Shown here: one piece after another, positions 34,168 through 42,730 of the stretch | Layout: each line of letters begins with the position of its first letter | How positions within the stretch are numbered: position 1 is the stretch's first letter | DNA from: an uncultured Clostridia bacterium | GTDB lineage: Bacteria; Bacillota; Clostridia; Christensenellales; Borkfalkiaceae | Direction: 5' to 3' | DNA: 64,000 nt | Assembly (NCBI GenBank): GCA_934271255.1 | Contig: CAKQQS010000004.1 | Coordinates: 1-64,000, forward strand | The notes under the pieces: generated by a model | What the model was told of the DNA's origin: nothing | The model's database searches: none | What the model saw: only the letters and a program-made list of their open reading frames with translations | Program-made: the position numbers and the translations under genes

Positions 34168-35862
34168 TCAGAAAAATCGTGAATAACTTTGTTTCCACGC
34201 CGTTTCCGTTTTGTTTGAATACAGCGATTTGAAAAGTTGTTTTGCCGTTTTCGCTCCCTTTAAGTCGTCCGCGATACTGCCCGCGCTTACGGAGAACGTT
34301 TTGCATAACTTCAACGAACTGTAATTGTTCAGATAAATAGCGTTTTGAGAATACGGCGCGACGACGCTTTTTCTTACGTCGTAACAACTCTGAGCGTATT
34401 TACTCAACTCGTTATATTCGTCTGCCGAAAGTTCGTAATCGACGGACGCGGGAAGTCCCGTTGTTTTGTTAAACGCAACGAGTTGCGCGTCTTCGTAACA
34501 AAACTTTAAAAACTCTTTCGCAAGTTCTATCTTGCTTTCTTTTATGCTTGCTTTTATAAACGCGTTCGTCAAGTCCGTCGTCGCGATAGTAAACTTTTCG
34601 CCTATCTTGTCTTCCGTCGCTTTGGGCAACGGCATAAACGCGAAGTTTCTTTCTTTTTTGGAGTACGATTCCCCTTTGTTGTCTACGAGTCTGTCGAAAT
34701 CGCCCGTCGCTTCGTTTTCCCACCAGTTGCCGTCCATAAGGAACGCGTGACGTACGGTTTTGCCGAACTTGGTTTTTACGTCGCCCGTTTTACCCGCAAG
34801 GAATTGATACTGCGCCCCGTGTTGGTCGAGCGAACCGAAATTGTTTTCCGCGTTCCACGCGTCCGTATCCGCTATCCTGTCCAAAAAGTCGAGCGCGTAA
34901 TATCTTCCCGCCGTCTTATAAATCTTATACCCTTCCGCAGGAGTTATTTCCGTTTCGGGAAGTTTTACTATGTTTCCCTTGTCGTCTATTTCGATAAGGT
35001 TTTTCGCCGTTCCGCTGAACGTATAGTTGAGTTCGAGTTGTTCTTTGCCTTCGTAATCCGCCGCAAGTTCGGACAGGAACCAACTCAAATAGTCTTTACG
35101 GTTGCTCCCCGACCAGACTATCGGCACGATATCTATGTCCGTGTCTTTCTTTATCATATAATCGCAAAGCGCGTAAAACTCGTCGTACGTTGCGGGGAGT
35201 CCGTCGTCCGCCGTTCCGTATTGACCGTCGGGTCCCGCCGAAAGATTGTCTCTTTTTGCGTTGGGCGCGGTAAACGCCGTCGTTCCCGTATAATTCTTTT
35301 CGCTCGGCGCGCCGTCTTTTTTATAGAAAAACGCTTCTTCTTCAAACAAGTCTACGTCGTAAACAAGCCCCGCTTGGTGGTCGTGGTGGGGAAGAGCGTA
35401 ATACTTGCCTTCCCCCTTATAATTATAAAAAGCCTGTTGTTCGGGCGACATTTTGCTTTTTATCGTTTCGCCGTCCGCAATCGAGTTGACTACGTCCGTA
35501 ATATCGAGCAACTTCGAGTTGCCTGCCCATTCGTAGTAATCCACGTCTTCGATAAAGAAAACTTCCCCTTTCGCCGCGTCTACTTTGTCGAAATAGGTAC
35601 TGCCGCCGTCGTGTTCGTTAAGAACTCTTACGTCGACGCCTTTTTTATCCTTTTCAAACGACCTTTCGGCGTATTTTTCTTCAAACCGTTTTTCCATTTC
35701 GGCCATCCACTTATCACCGAATCCGCCGTTGTAGTTCGTTACGTACAAAACGCTTTTATCGCCGGCGTCGTCGTTTATTTTCGTTTTTCCGCACGCCGCC
35801 GCACCTACGCAAGTCGTCGCAATCAACGCGCACGCTACAAGACTTAAAACTTTCTTTTTCAT
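34168..35862 (-). CDS. Extracellular solute-binding lipoprotein of a carbohydrate ABC transporter
   Basis: The 564-aa protein has a signal peptide and lipobox ending at C24 (GAAACGK). Its two-lobe bacterial solute-binding architecture has an N-terminal strand (KSVLYVTNYNGGFGDKWMAEMEKRFEEKY) and a C-terminal helical part (ASIKESKIELAKEFLKFCYED) typical of family 1 sugar binders. It is longer than common members (400-450 aa). It is the first gene of the cluster and has a strong AAAGGAG site. The sugar bound is unknown. Confidence 0.92.
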   Translation of the reverse strand: MKKKVLSLVACALIATTCVGAAACGKTKINDDAGDKSVLYVTNYNGGFGDKWMAEMEKRFEEKYAERSFEKDKKGVDVRVLNEHDGGSTYFDKVDAAKGEVFFIEDVDYYEWAGNSKLLDITDVVNSIADGETIKSKMSPEQQAFYNYKGEGKYYALPHHDHQAGLVYDVDLFEEEAFFYKKDGAPSEKNYTGTTAFTAPNAKRDNLSAGPDGQYGTADDGLPATYDEFYALCDYMIKKDTDIDIVPIVWSGSNRKDYLSWFLSELAADYEGKEQLELNYTFSGTAKNLIEIDDKGNIVKLPETEITPAEGYKIYKTAGRYYALDFLDRIADTDAWNAENNFGSLDQHGAQYQFLAGKTGDVKTKFGKTVRHAFLMDGNWWENEATGDFDRLVDNKGESYSKKERNFAFMPLPKATEDKIGEKFTIATTDLTNAFIKASIKESKIELAKEFLKFCYEDAQLVAFNKTTGLPASVDYELSADEYNELSKYAQSCYDVRKSVVAPYSQNAIYLNNYSSLKLCKTFSVSAGSIADDLKGAKTAKQLFKSLYSNKTETAWKQSYSRFF

Positions 35863-35973
35863 TCTTTTTCTCCTTTTAGGTTTTCAGCCTTCTCCTTTCG
35901 GGTTTTTTTCTCGCCGCTTACTTAAAGCCCTTTGTCGACGGCAAGCCGTACCCCGACACTTCCTTGTATAAAA

Positions 35974-36002
35974 ATTATAACAAACGGACAAACTCATTAC
36001 AA
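35974..36002 (-). promoter_or_regulatory. Promoter of the surface/glycan cluster
   Basis: TTGTAA (35997-36002), a 17-nt spacer and perfect TATAAT (35974-35979) on the minus strand. The leader to the solute-binding gene is about 105 nt and contains a short ACGGC/GCCGT hairpin. The divergent AraC promoter lies about 105 bp away, so both could share operator sites. Confidence 0.75.
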
Positions 36003-36106
36003 GTCTTTTTCTGTCGTGTTCTTGCTTTTTTGTGTATTCTTTTTTCGTCGTTTTTATCAAAAAAACATAAAGCCTATGCGATACCGTCGATTTTTTTTGC
36101 GTAAGA

Positions 36107-36135
36107 TTGACAGTTTTGCCTTTTTATGCTATTAT
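36107..36135 (+). promoter_or_regulatory. Leaderless promoter of the AraC regulator gene
   Basis: TTGACA (36107-36112), a 17-nt spacer ending in TGC, and TATTAT (36130-36135). Exactly 6 nt separate the -10 box from the ATG at 36142. Confidence 0.75.
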
Positions 36136-36141
36136 TATGTT

Positions 36142-37044
36142 ATGAAAAACAATTTTCCCGATAAATCGGTGGTGCTGTTCGACAAAAAAAAGTCGGCAAG
36201 TCGATTCGGATTAGGCGGCGCGACTTTAAACAGGTATTCTTCGTCCAGCCCGTACCCCGACGAAGACGTTTCCTTTAACTGGCTAGCATGCGAATATCCT
36301 TATCTGCACTATCACGATTATTTTGAAATCCTCGTCATTACGGGTGGCGAACTCATAAACGACATAAACGGCGTAACGTACAAAATGCACGGCGGCGACG
36401 CGTGTTTGATTCGCCCGAACGATCGTCATAGGTTGCTTGCGGGTAAAAACGCCGAAGGCGGGCAACAACTTAATTTTTTAATCAAGACGGATTACGCCGA
36501 ACGGTTGCTCGAAAATTATCGGGCGGGAATTACCGACGAGTTGATTAAATGTCCCGACGCGCTTAATTTTAAAATATCGGCGGAATATATAACGAAACTG
36601 ACTAATACCTGTCTTGGCACGCAGTCGACTAAAATCTCCGTCAAGGATAAAACCTTGCAGTGTAAAATCATCGTTTGTCGGCTTATCAATTCGTTTATGG
36701 ACAAACGGTTTTCTATACTGCCCGCCTACCCCGAATGGTTCCAAAGGCTTCTTTCTTACCTTAACGATCCCCATTCGGATATGAGCGTTGAAGACCTTGC
36801 CAAAACTACGTCTTATAGTTATTCTCGATTGTCGAGAATATTTAAAGACCTTATGGGTATAGGCATCATCGAGTACGCGCGTAACATTAAAATGGATTAC
36901 GCCGCCGAAATGTTGAAAAACACCGATAAACCCGTTACCCGTATCGTAGAAGAACTTAATTATTCGAGCATCAGTTATTTTAACCGCGCTTTTAAAGAAA
37001 TTTTCGGCATTACCCCCACCCAAATGCGTAAGCCTAACGCTTAG
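36142..37044 (+). CDS. AraC family transcriptional regulator
   Basis: The 300-aa protein has an N-terminal cupin-like sensing domain (HYHDYFEILVITGGELINDINGVTYKMHGGDACLIRPNDRHRL) and a C-terminal pair of helix-turn-helix motifs (SVEDLAKTTSYSYSRLSRIFKDLMG and KPVTRIVEELNYSSISYFNRAFKEIFGITPTQMRK). It is divergent from the glycan cluster and probably activates it on sensing a sugar. The ATG at 36142 has no Shine-Dalgarno and is probably the transcription start. The last codons and stop (KPNA) lie inside the first unit of a tandem repeat, so the C terminus has been rewritten by the repeat. Confidence 0.92.
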   Translation: MKNNFPDKSVVLFDKKKSASRFGLGGATLNRYSSSSPYPDEDVSFNWLACEYPYLHYHDYFEILVITGGELINDINGVTYKMHGGDACLIRPNDRHRLLAGKNAEGGQQLNFLIKTDYAERLLENYRAGITDELIKCPDALNFKISAEYITKLTNTCLGTQSTKISVKDKTLQCKIIVCRLINSFMDKRFSILPAYPEWFQRLLSYLNDPHSDMSVEDLAKTTSYSYSRLSRIFKDLMGIGIIEYARNIKMDYAAEMLKNTDKPVTRIVEELNYSSISYFNRAFKEIFGITPTQMRKPNA

Positions 37045-37313
37045 CGGGGTGTCTATGTGCGTGTGCGAAGTATGTACTATCAAAGTTCACCTGAAAATAG
37101 GGTTGAAAAGTGTTTGCGGGGCGTCTATGTGTGCGTGCGAAATATGTGCTATCAAGGTTCACCTGAAAATAGGGTTGAGAAGTGTTTGACGGGGTGTCTA
37201 TGTGTGTGCGAAATATGTGCTATCAAGGTTCGGCAGCCTGACGCTGCGCGATATATCTGGTTGGTTTTACGAAAATCAACCTATCACTGTTCGGCAGCCC
37301 GACTCTTAGCGGA
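37030..37313 (+). repeat. Tandem repeat array 2 (72-73 bp units) after the AraC gene
   Basis: Three units with GTCTATG at 37051, 37123 and 37196 (periods 72 and 73) share GCGAAATATGTGCTATCAAG and TTCACCTGAAAATAGGGTTG. Two further diverged units carry CGGCAGCC at 37231 and 37292. The first unit starts before the AraC stop codon. It belongs to the same family as the array at 19073-19306: both begin AAGCCT..GCTT and contain TATCAAGGTTCACCT. An open frame of 118 codons across it is a by-product of the repeat. Confidence 0.85.
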
Positions 37314-37703
37314 ATATCCGTATTCCTTTAACGAAACGTTTCCCAAATCCGTTCGCTTTTTAGCCGCCTTGTACGCAGGAAAACCTTTCCCTTATAAAGC
37401 CCGCCTTGTGTAAAGGGGGGGTGGATTGACAAGCGACAGCGAAGTCAAGACGGGGGGATTGTTAAAAACCGTTACCCTACGCCGAGTTTCTTATCACGCT
37501 TTTGACGGAAAAAGTCAAAAAAGAAACCCCCGAAAATATTTTACCTTAAAAATAACGGCAGCCGCCCGATTTACTGATATGCACGAACGTTGCCGTTAAA
37601 AACCTTATTTGCTTTTTAGACGGTTGTCTGAAAGATAAAACTTATACGAAAGACGAAAGCCCCCGCGTTTGCAAAATTGCAAACGCGGGGGCTGTTTTTT
37701 ACG
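37314..37703. other. Intergenic region with a REP-like element and a bidirectional terminator
   Basis: No gene is seen. Around 37414-37461 a G-rich segment (AAGGGGGGGTGGATTGAC, a short loop, GTCAAGACGGGGGGATTGTT) has a small central palindrome and resembles short REP/MITE-like elements. A perfect 16-bp stem, GCCCCCGCGTTTGCAA (37659-37674) and its complement to 37692, is followed by TGTTTTTTACG on the plus strand. It can end both the AraC transcript and the ABC transporter operon. Confidence 0.65.
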
Positions 37704-38537
37704 TTATTTAGATAATAAGAGTTTGTCGTTTGCGACGAAACCGTCAGTCGACTCAAACTTGTCAAGTAAATCTTTGACCGTAAGATTTTTCTTTTCTTCG
37801 CCCGAAATCTCGAACACGATTTTGCCGTCGTTCATCATTATCAGCCTGTTGCCGTAAGTTATGGCGTCCTGCATGTTATGCGTTATCATAAGTGTGGTAA
37901 GATTATCTTTTTTTACGAGTTTTTCGGTGGTGGTAAGTACCGTTTTCGCCGTTTTCGGATCGAGCGCGGCGGTGTGTTCGTCAAGCAACAAAAGTTTAGG
38001 TTTTTTCAACGTCGCCATAAGCAAAGTCAACGCTTGCCTTTGCCCGCCCGATAACAGTCCTACTTTTGCCGAAAGCCTGTTTTCAAGCCCCAAACCCAAC
38101 ACGGACAACGCTTCCGCGTAATATCTGCGTTCTTTTTTGGTTATTCCCGGCAACAGTCCGCGAAACGTTCCGCGACGATTCGCAAGCGCAAGGTTTTCTT
38201 CTATTTGCATATCCGCCGCCGTACCCATGTTGGGATCTTGAAAAACCCGTCCCAAAAACTTTGCTCTTTTGTGTTCTTTCGCTTTGGTAACGTCCGCGCC
38301 GTCGAGAAAAATGCTCCCGCCGTCTACGGGGTAAGTCCCCGCGACCACGTTCATAAGCGTCGACTTGCCCGCGCCGTTGCCGCCTATTACCGTTACGAAA
38401 TCGCCGTCTTTCAACGTAAGAGTTACGTTGTCGAGCGCAACCCTTTCGTTAGGCGTTCCCTTATTGAAAACTTTGGTAACGTTTTTAAGTTCGAGCGTTA
38501 CTCCTTCGGGGGAAAGCCTTTCTTTGTTCTTTTTCAT
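37704..38537 (-). CDS. ABC transporter ATPase, TrpXYZ-type
   Basis: The 277-aa protein has Walker A GGNGAGKSTLMN, signature LLSGGQRQALTLLMA, and Walker B KLLLLDEHTAALDP. It energises the permease and binding protein encoded upstream, whose genes overlap it or lie close. The closest named system is TrpXYZ of streptococci. The start overlaps the permease stop by 4 bp. A tyrosine attenuator upstream of the operon suggests an aromatic amino acid, probably tyrosine, as substrate. Confidence 0.92.
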   Translation of the reverse strand: MKKNKERLSPEGVTLELKNVTKVFNKGTPNERVALDNVTLTLKDGDFVTVIGGNGAGKSTLMNVVAGTYPVDGGSIFLDGADVTKAKEHKRAKFLGRVFQDPNMGTAADMQIEENLALANRRGTFRGLLPGITKKERRYYAEALSVLGLGLENRLSAKVGLLSGGQRQALTLLMATLKKPKLLLLDEHTAALDPKTAKTVLTTTEKLVKKDNLTTLMITHNMQDAITYGNRLIMMNDGKIVFEISGEEKKNLTVKDLLDKFESTDGFVANDKLLLSK

Positions 38538-39568
38538 TGTTTTTCGTCCCCCTTTTTCTTTTTTAACAACCCTTTAAAATATTTTCCTTTCCAGTACGGT
38601 ATCGCAAGGAATATAATAACAACTATCGCCGACAACAGTTTAAGCAAATCCGTATCGAACCCGAAACAAACGACTACCTGATACACGATATAGTATACGA
38701 CGCTCCCCAAAAACACGCTGAACAGTTTGACGGCAAAGTTTTTGCCGAGAAGCGTTCCGACGTAACTCGCTTTTCTTTTAGCGATAGCGAACTTTTCGCC
38801 GTTTTTACGTTTCGCGCCGAACAACCCGTAAACGTTTACGCCCAAAACCGCCGTTCCTTTGAACAAGTAGCCGAGCCCCACGTTTAACGCTTCGCCTATT
38901 ATAACCGCCGCAAGCCCGATGACGATTGCTCCCCTGCCCATGTTGACGTCCGCAAAGCCTTGATATTGACAAAGCAACGCCCCCGACAACGCGACGAGTC
39001 CGTTAGATATCATCAGCGCGATGATTTTGTTTATTTCCGTGTTTATGCCCTGCGCTTTCGCCATTTTCGAGTTGCTTCCCGTAGCCCTTATCGAACAACC
39101 CCTTTCCGTACCGAAAAACCAGTACAGAATAAAAATCACTATCGCCGTCGCGCCGAACAAAATACCTATCGCCGCGGGTACTTTAAGTTGCGAAATCAAT
39201 ACTTTAAAGTTTCTCGCGCTGACGGATACGTTCGATTTGCCGAGTACTTTTAAGTTTATCGACCAAAGCATAAGTTGAGTAAGTATTCCCGACATTATGG
39301 GAGGGATTCCGAAAAACGAGTGTAACAGTCCCGTTACGAGTCCCGCCGCCGCGCCCGCCAGAATCGCGCAGAACATAGCAAACCAAACGTTGCTGCCGTT
39401 CGTTACCATAACGGCGCAAACGACCGCGCCCGTGCAAATAGAACCGTCAACCGTAAGGTCGGCAAAATCTAATATTTTGTAGGTTATAAAAAGTCCTACC
39501 GCCATAACTCCCCATATAAGCCCCAGAGCAATCGCGCCCGGCAGAGAGTTTACTATCACCGTAAACAT
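38534..39568 (-). CDS. ABC transporter permease, TrpXYZ-type
   Basis: The 344-aa protein has about eight or nine membrane segments and the branched-chain-type permease fold (BPD_transp_2; VMAVGLFITYKILDFADLTVDGSICTGA, then GANPxx-like GTERGCSIRATGSNSKMAKAQGINTE). Permeases of this type partner PF04392 binding proteins. It follows the binding-protein gene by 9 nt. Confidence 0.9.
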   Translation of the reverse strand: MFTVIVNSLPGAIALGLIWGVMAVGLFITYKILDFADLTVDGSICTGAVVCAVMVTNGSNVWFAMFCAILAGAAAGLVTGLLHSFFGIPPIMSGILTQLMLWSINLKVLGKSNVSVSARNFKVLISQLKVPAAIGILFGATAIVIFILYWFFGTERGCSIRATGSNSKMAKAQGINTEINKIIALMISNGLVALSGALLCQYQGFADVNMGRGAIVIGLAAVIIGEALNVGLGYLFKGTAVLGVNVYGLFGAKRKNGEKFAIAKRKASYVGTLLGKNFAVKLFSVFLGSVVYYIVYQVVVCFGFDTDLLKLLSAIVVIIFLAIPYWKGKYFKGLLKKKKGDEKQ

Positions 39569-39577
39569 ATACGCTCC

Positions 39578-40552
39578 TTATTTTTTGTCAATCGCCACGT
39601 AGTTTTCGGGAACGGTTATTCCCAACTCGCGACAAATCTCTTCGTTATATTTGTATTGCGGGTTCGTATCGTAAGCGACGGGCATCGTCGAAACGTCCCC
39701 TTGTTTAAGCAAAATCTTCGCCGCCATTCTGCCCGTTTCTACGCCCAGATTGTAGTAACTTATCGAAAGAGTCGCTATTCCGCAACCTATGCAAGTACCT
39801 TCTTCGCCGCAAATAACGGGAACTTTCGCGGGGCGGCAGATATTGTCTATCGCTTCCTTGTTGGACGCGGCGGTATTGTCCGTCGGTACATATATCGCGT
39901 CGCATTCGTTCGCCGCGGTCGTTACTACCGCCGTAAGGTCGTTGGAATCGGCAAACGGGTACGCTTTCGTCGTCAACCCTTTCTTTTCCAAATGCTTTTT
40001 TATTTCGGTTACCTGATATTTCGAGTTCGTTTCCGCGCTGCAATAAATTAACCCGATATTCTTTGCTTTCGGCAACAGTTCGGCGAACATATCCGCTTGT
40101 TTGTCAAGGGGGGCAAGGTCGCTCGTTCCCGAAACGTTCCCGCCGACAACCCCGTTAAAGTCTTTTATCTTCAACGCGTCGCCGTAATCGGTAACGGACG
40201 TTCCCAAAACGGGTATGGTTTCAGTCGCGTTGACCGCCGCCTGCAAAGACGCCGTGGCGTTAGCCATAATCAAATCGACTTTCGCCGAAACGAACTTGTT
40301 TACTATTACGCTGCACGTTACGGGATCGCCCTGCGCGTTCTGAACGTCGAACTTGACGGTTTTACCCGCTTTTTCGAGTTCTTCTTTCAACGCGTCTTTA
40401 AATCCTTTGGTAGCCGTGTCCAACGCTTCGTGTTGAACCAACTGACAAACGCCTACCGTAAAATCCGCTTTTTGTCCCCCGCACGCCGTAAACAGTCCGC
40501 ATACGGACAACGCCGTAACGAGCGCCGTCATCAATACAACTAATTTTTTCAT
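39578..40552 (-). CDS. ABC transporter substrate-binding lipoprotein, TrpX-type (PF04392)
   Basis: The 324-aa protein has a lipobox ending at C24 (LFTACGG) and then FTVGVCQLVQHEALDTATKGFKDAL, the hallmark of the TrpX/ABC_sub_bind family. Two lobes follow (NIGLIYCSAETNSKYQVTEIKKHLEKKG; IYVPTDNTAASNKEAIDNI). The leader RNA upstream carries a five-tyrosine leader peptide and terminator, so the predicted ligand is tyrosine or a related aromatic compound. AAAGGAG precedes the ATG. Confidence 0.92.
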   Translation of the reverse strand: MKKLVVLMTALVTALSVCGLFTACGGQKADFTVGVCQLVQHEALDTATKGFKDALKEELEKAGKTVKFDVQNAQGDPVTCSVIVNKFVSAKVDLIMANATASLQAAVNATETIPVLGTSVTDYGDALKIKDFNGVVGGNVSGTSDLAPLDKQADMFAELLPKAKNIGLIYCSAETNSKYQVTEIKKHLEKKGLTTKAYPFADSNDLTAVVTTAANECDAIYVPTDNTAASNKEAIDNICRPAKVPVICGEEGTCIGCGIATLSISYYNLGVETGRMAAKILLKQGDVSTMPVAYDTNPQYKYNEEICRELGITVPENYVAIDKK

Positions 40553-40612
40553 AATCTTTCTCCTTTGTCGTCGGTCAGCCCGAAAGTCGAGCGAGAATCG
40601 TTTTTACCCGAC

Positions 40613-40686
40613 TAATAAAAAAGACTTACCGACGAACGATAAGTCTTAAATCACTTGATTTTTTAAGCAAACGAAAACTATCGTAG
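40613..40686 (-). promoter_or_regulatory. Attenuator: terminator and competing antiterminator
   Basis: AAGACTTATCG and TCGGTAAGTCTT (40621-40647) form an 11-bp terminator stem followed by TTTTTTATT on the minus strand. A segment just after the leader stop codon, ACGATAGT (within 40675-40685), can pair with the 5' arm of the terminator (ACTTATCGT, with one bulge). Ribosome stalling on the Tyr codons leaves this segment free and favours the antiterminator; a ribosome that reaches the stop codon covers it and the terminator forms. Confidence 0.8.
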
Positions 40687-40746
40687 TCAATTATTAACTA
40701 AGACCGAAACATAGTAATAATAATATACGAAGTTTACTTTTTTCAT
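40687..40746 (-). CDS. Tyrosine-rich attenuator leader peptide
   Basis: An ATG at 40746, preceded by a perfect AAAGGAG eight nt upstream, encodes the 19-residue peptide MKKVNFVYYYYYVSVLVNN and ends with TGA at 40687. Five consecutive Tyr codons (TAT TAT TAT TAC TAT) make its translation sensitive to charged tRNA-Tyr. It lies between a strong promoter and an intrinsic terminator upstream of the TrpXYZ-type operon. It is a regulatory peptide; the product itself need have no function. Confidence 0.85.
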   Translation of the reverse strand: MKKVNFVYYYYYVSVLVNN

Positions 40747-40768
40747 AACGCTTGCTCCTTTTTCGTCT

Positions 40769-40797
40769 ATCTTACACTATTTTAACACGCTTGTCAA
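40769..40797 (-). promoter_or_regulatory. Promoter of the attenuated ABC transporter operon
   Basis: TTGACA (40792-40797), a 17-nt spacer and TAAGAT (40769-40774) on the minus strand. The leader transcript starts near 40762, immediately before the leader peptide's ribosome-binding site. The promoter directly abuts the nadE stop. Confidence 0.85.
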
Positions 40798-40804
40798 CGC
40801 TTTT

Positions 40805-42730
40805 TCAAAACAATTCGTATTCTTTCCTTATTTCTTCGAGTTCCTTTTTCCACACAACGTTACTCGCGTCGCTGGGCATTCTCAAATCGCCGCGCGGCGA
40901 CAAAGCGACCGAACCTATCTTTACGCCGTCCGGCATACACGACCGTTTGAACTGTTGAGAGAAAAATCTGTTGAAAAAATTATTGAGCCATTTGAAAATC
41001 GTTTGTTCGTCGTAGTCGCCTTTAAACGCGCGAATCGCTACCCTGAAAATCTTTTTTGGAGAAAAACCGCATCTGACGTAATAATACAAGAAAAAATCGT
41101 GCAGAACGTACGGCCCCACCACGTCTTCCGTGATTTGTTCGATTTTCCCGTCTTTCGGCGGAATGAGTTCGGGGCTGACGGGCGTGTTCAGAATATCGAG
41201 CAACGTGTTTTTGAGTTTTGTTTTCGACGTTCCCGCAACGCACCTTACAAGATGCCTGACGAGCGTTTTCGGTACGCTTGCGTTGACGTTGTACATACTC
41301 ATGTGGTCGCCGCAATAAGTACACCAGCCGAGCGCGGCTTCGCTTAAATCACCCGTGCCGATTACAAGCCCGCCCGTCATGTTGGCTATATCCATCAAAA
41401 CCTGCGTCCTTTCCCTTGCCTGACAGTTTTCGTAAGTTACGTCTTTGTTTTCTTCTTTCTGCCCTATATCTTTAAAATGACGTAAAACCGCTTTTCTTAT
41501 ATCTATCTTTTTAAGCGTAACTCCCAACGCTTTCGCCAAACTCACCGAGTTGTCAAACGTTCTTCCCGTCGTGCCGAAACACGGCATCGTTACGGCGATT
41601 ATTTCTTTTCTGTCCTTTTTTAAAATATCGAACGCTTTGACGGTAACTATCAACGCGAGCGTGCTGTCGAGTCCGCCCGACAACCCTATTACCGCGCTTT
41701 TCGCGCCCGCGTGGCTTACTCTTTTGGCAAGCGCGCGCGCTTGCATGTTTAAAATAAGTTCCGCTCGTTCTTCTTGCTTTTTATCTCCTTTCGGAACGAA
41801 CGGCGTTTTGTAAACGTCAAAATCGAGTTCCGTTTTCGTAACACCTATATTAAAAAGTATAACCGTTACGGGCGTTACGGGAACGTCGTAGTTAAACTGT
41901 TTGCTCCTTTCATATTCGAGCCTTTTCAAATCGACTACCGCTTGCGCGGTCTTATACTCGAACGGTTTGCCTTCACCTTTGATTTTACCGTTTTCCGCTA
42001 TCAGCGTATGCCCCGAATACACGACGTCCGTAGTCGATTCGCCGTCCCCTTCGTTTGCGTAAACGTAAGCGCAAATAAGCCTTGCCGACTGCGAAGTTAC
42101 CCGTTCTCTTCTGTATTCCGCTTTCCCGACGAGTTCGTTCGACGCGGACAAGTTTAAAATAAGCGTCGCGCCGTTTAACGCAAGGTTGACCGACGGGGGC
42201 GCGGGCGACCATAAGTCTTCGCAAATCTCAACCCCTATTTTCAACTGACAAAAATCTTGCGCCGAGAACACGAGCGACGCTGAAAACGGATAATTTTTCC
42301 CTTTAAACGCAATCTCTTTATATTCTTTCGGCGCGGGCGCGAAAACCCTTTTCTCGTAAAACTCGTTGTAGTTAGGTAAATACGTTTTCGGCGCGAAACC
42401 CAAAATCTCTCCGTCGAAAATCACGACCGCGACGTTATATATAAGCGAGTTTACTTTTATCGGCGCGCCGATTACTATAACCGCTTTTATTCCGTTTGAA
42501 AAAGCCCTTATTTCATCTACTCCGTCCGCAGCCGAACTTAAAAGCGCGTCGTCGTAAAACAAATCTCCGCAAGTGTACGCGGTAACGCAAAGTTCCCCGA
42601 ACGCCATGACTTTTACCCCGCCGTTATACAGAGAAAGTATTTCTTCTTTGATTTTTTGAACGTTAAACTCTACGTTCGCAACCTTTACTTCCGTCGTTGC
42701 GGCGGCAACTTTAATAAATCCGTCTTTCAT
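40805..42730 (-). CDS. nadE: Glutamine-dependent NAD+ synthetase
   Basis: The 641-aa two-domain enzyme amidates deamido-NAD+ using ammonia from glutamine. Residues 1-290 are a nitrilase-type glutaminase with the Glu (GELCVTAYTCGDLF), Lys (PKTYLPNYNEFYE) and Cys (GVEICEDLW) triad. Residues 330-641 are the synthetase with the PP-loop GLSGGLDSTLAL. It completes the pathway that includes the fused nadD elsewhere in the window. AAGGTG is the ribosome-binding site. Confidence 0.96.
   Translation of the reverse strand: MKDGFIKVAAATTEVKVANVEFNVQKIKEEILSLYNGGVKVMAFGELCVTAYTCGDLFYDDALLSSAADGVDEIRAFSNGIKAVIVIGAPIKVNSLIYNVAVVIFDGEILGFAPKTYLPNYNEFYEKRVFAPAPKEYKEIAFKGKNYPFSASLVFSAQDFCQLKIGVEICEDLWSPAPPSVNLALNGATLILNLSASNELVGKAEYRRERVTSQSARLICAYVYANEGDGESTTDVVYSGHTLIAENGKIKGEGKPFEYKTAQAVVDLKRLEYERSKQFNYDVPVTPVTVILFNIGVTKTELDFDVYKTPFVPKGDKKQEERAELILNMQARALAKRVSHAGAKSAVIGLSGGLDSTLALIVTVKAFDILKKDRKEIIAVTMPCFGTTGRTFDNSVSLAKALGVTLKKIDIRKAVLRHFKDIGQKEENKDVTYENCQARERTQVLMDIANMTGGLVIGTGDLSEAALGWCTYCGDHMSMYNVNASVPKTLVRHLVRCVAGTSKTKLKNTLLDILNTPVSPELIPPKDGKIEQITEDVVGPYVLHDFFLYYYVRCGFSPKKIFRVAIRAFKGDYDEQTIFKWLNNFFNRFFSQQFKRSCMPDGVKIGSVALSPRGDLRMPSDASNVVWKKELEEIRKEYELF

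Noticed and set aside
37057..37413. 118-codon plus-strand frame with repeated SPENRVEKCL segments
   Set aside because: The repeats in the peptide are those of the DNA array translated in one frame; there is no ribosome-binding site and the frame crosses into unrelated sequence.
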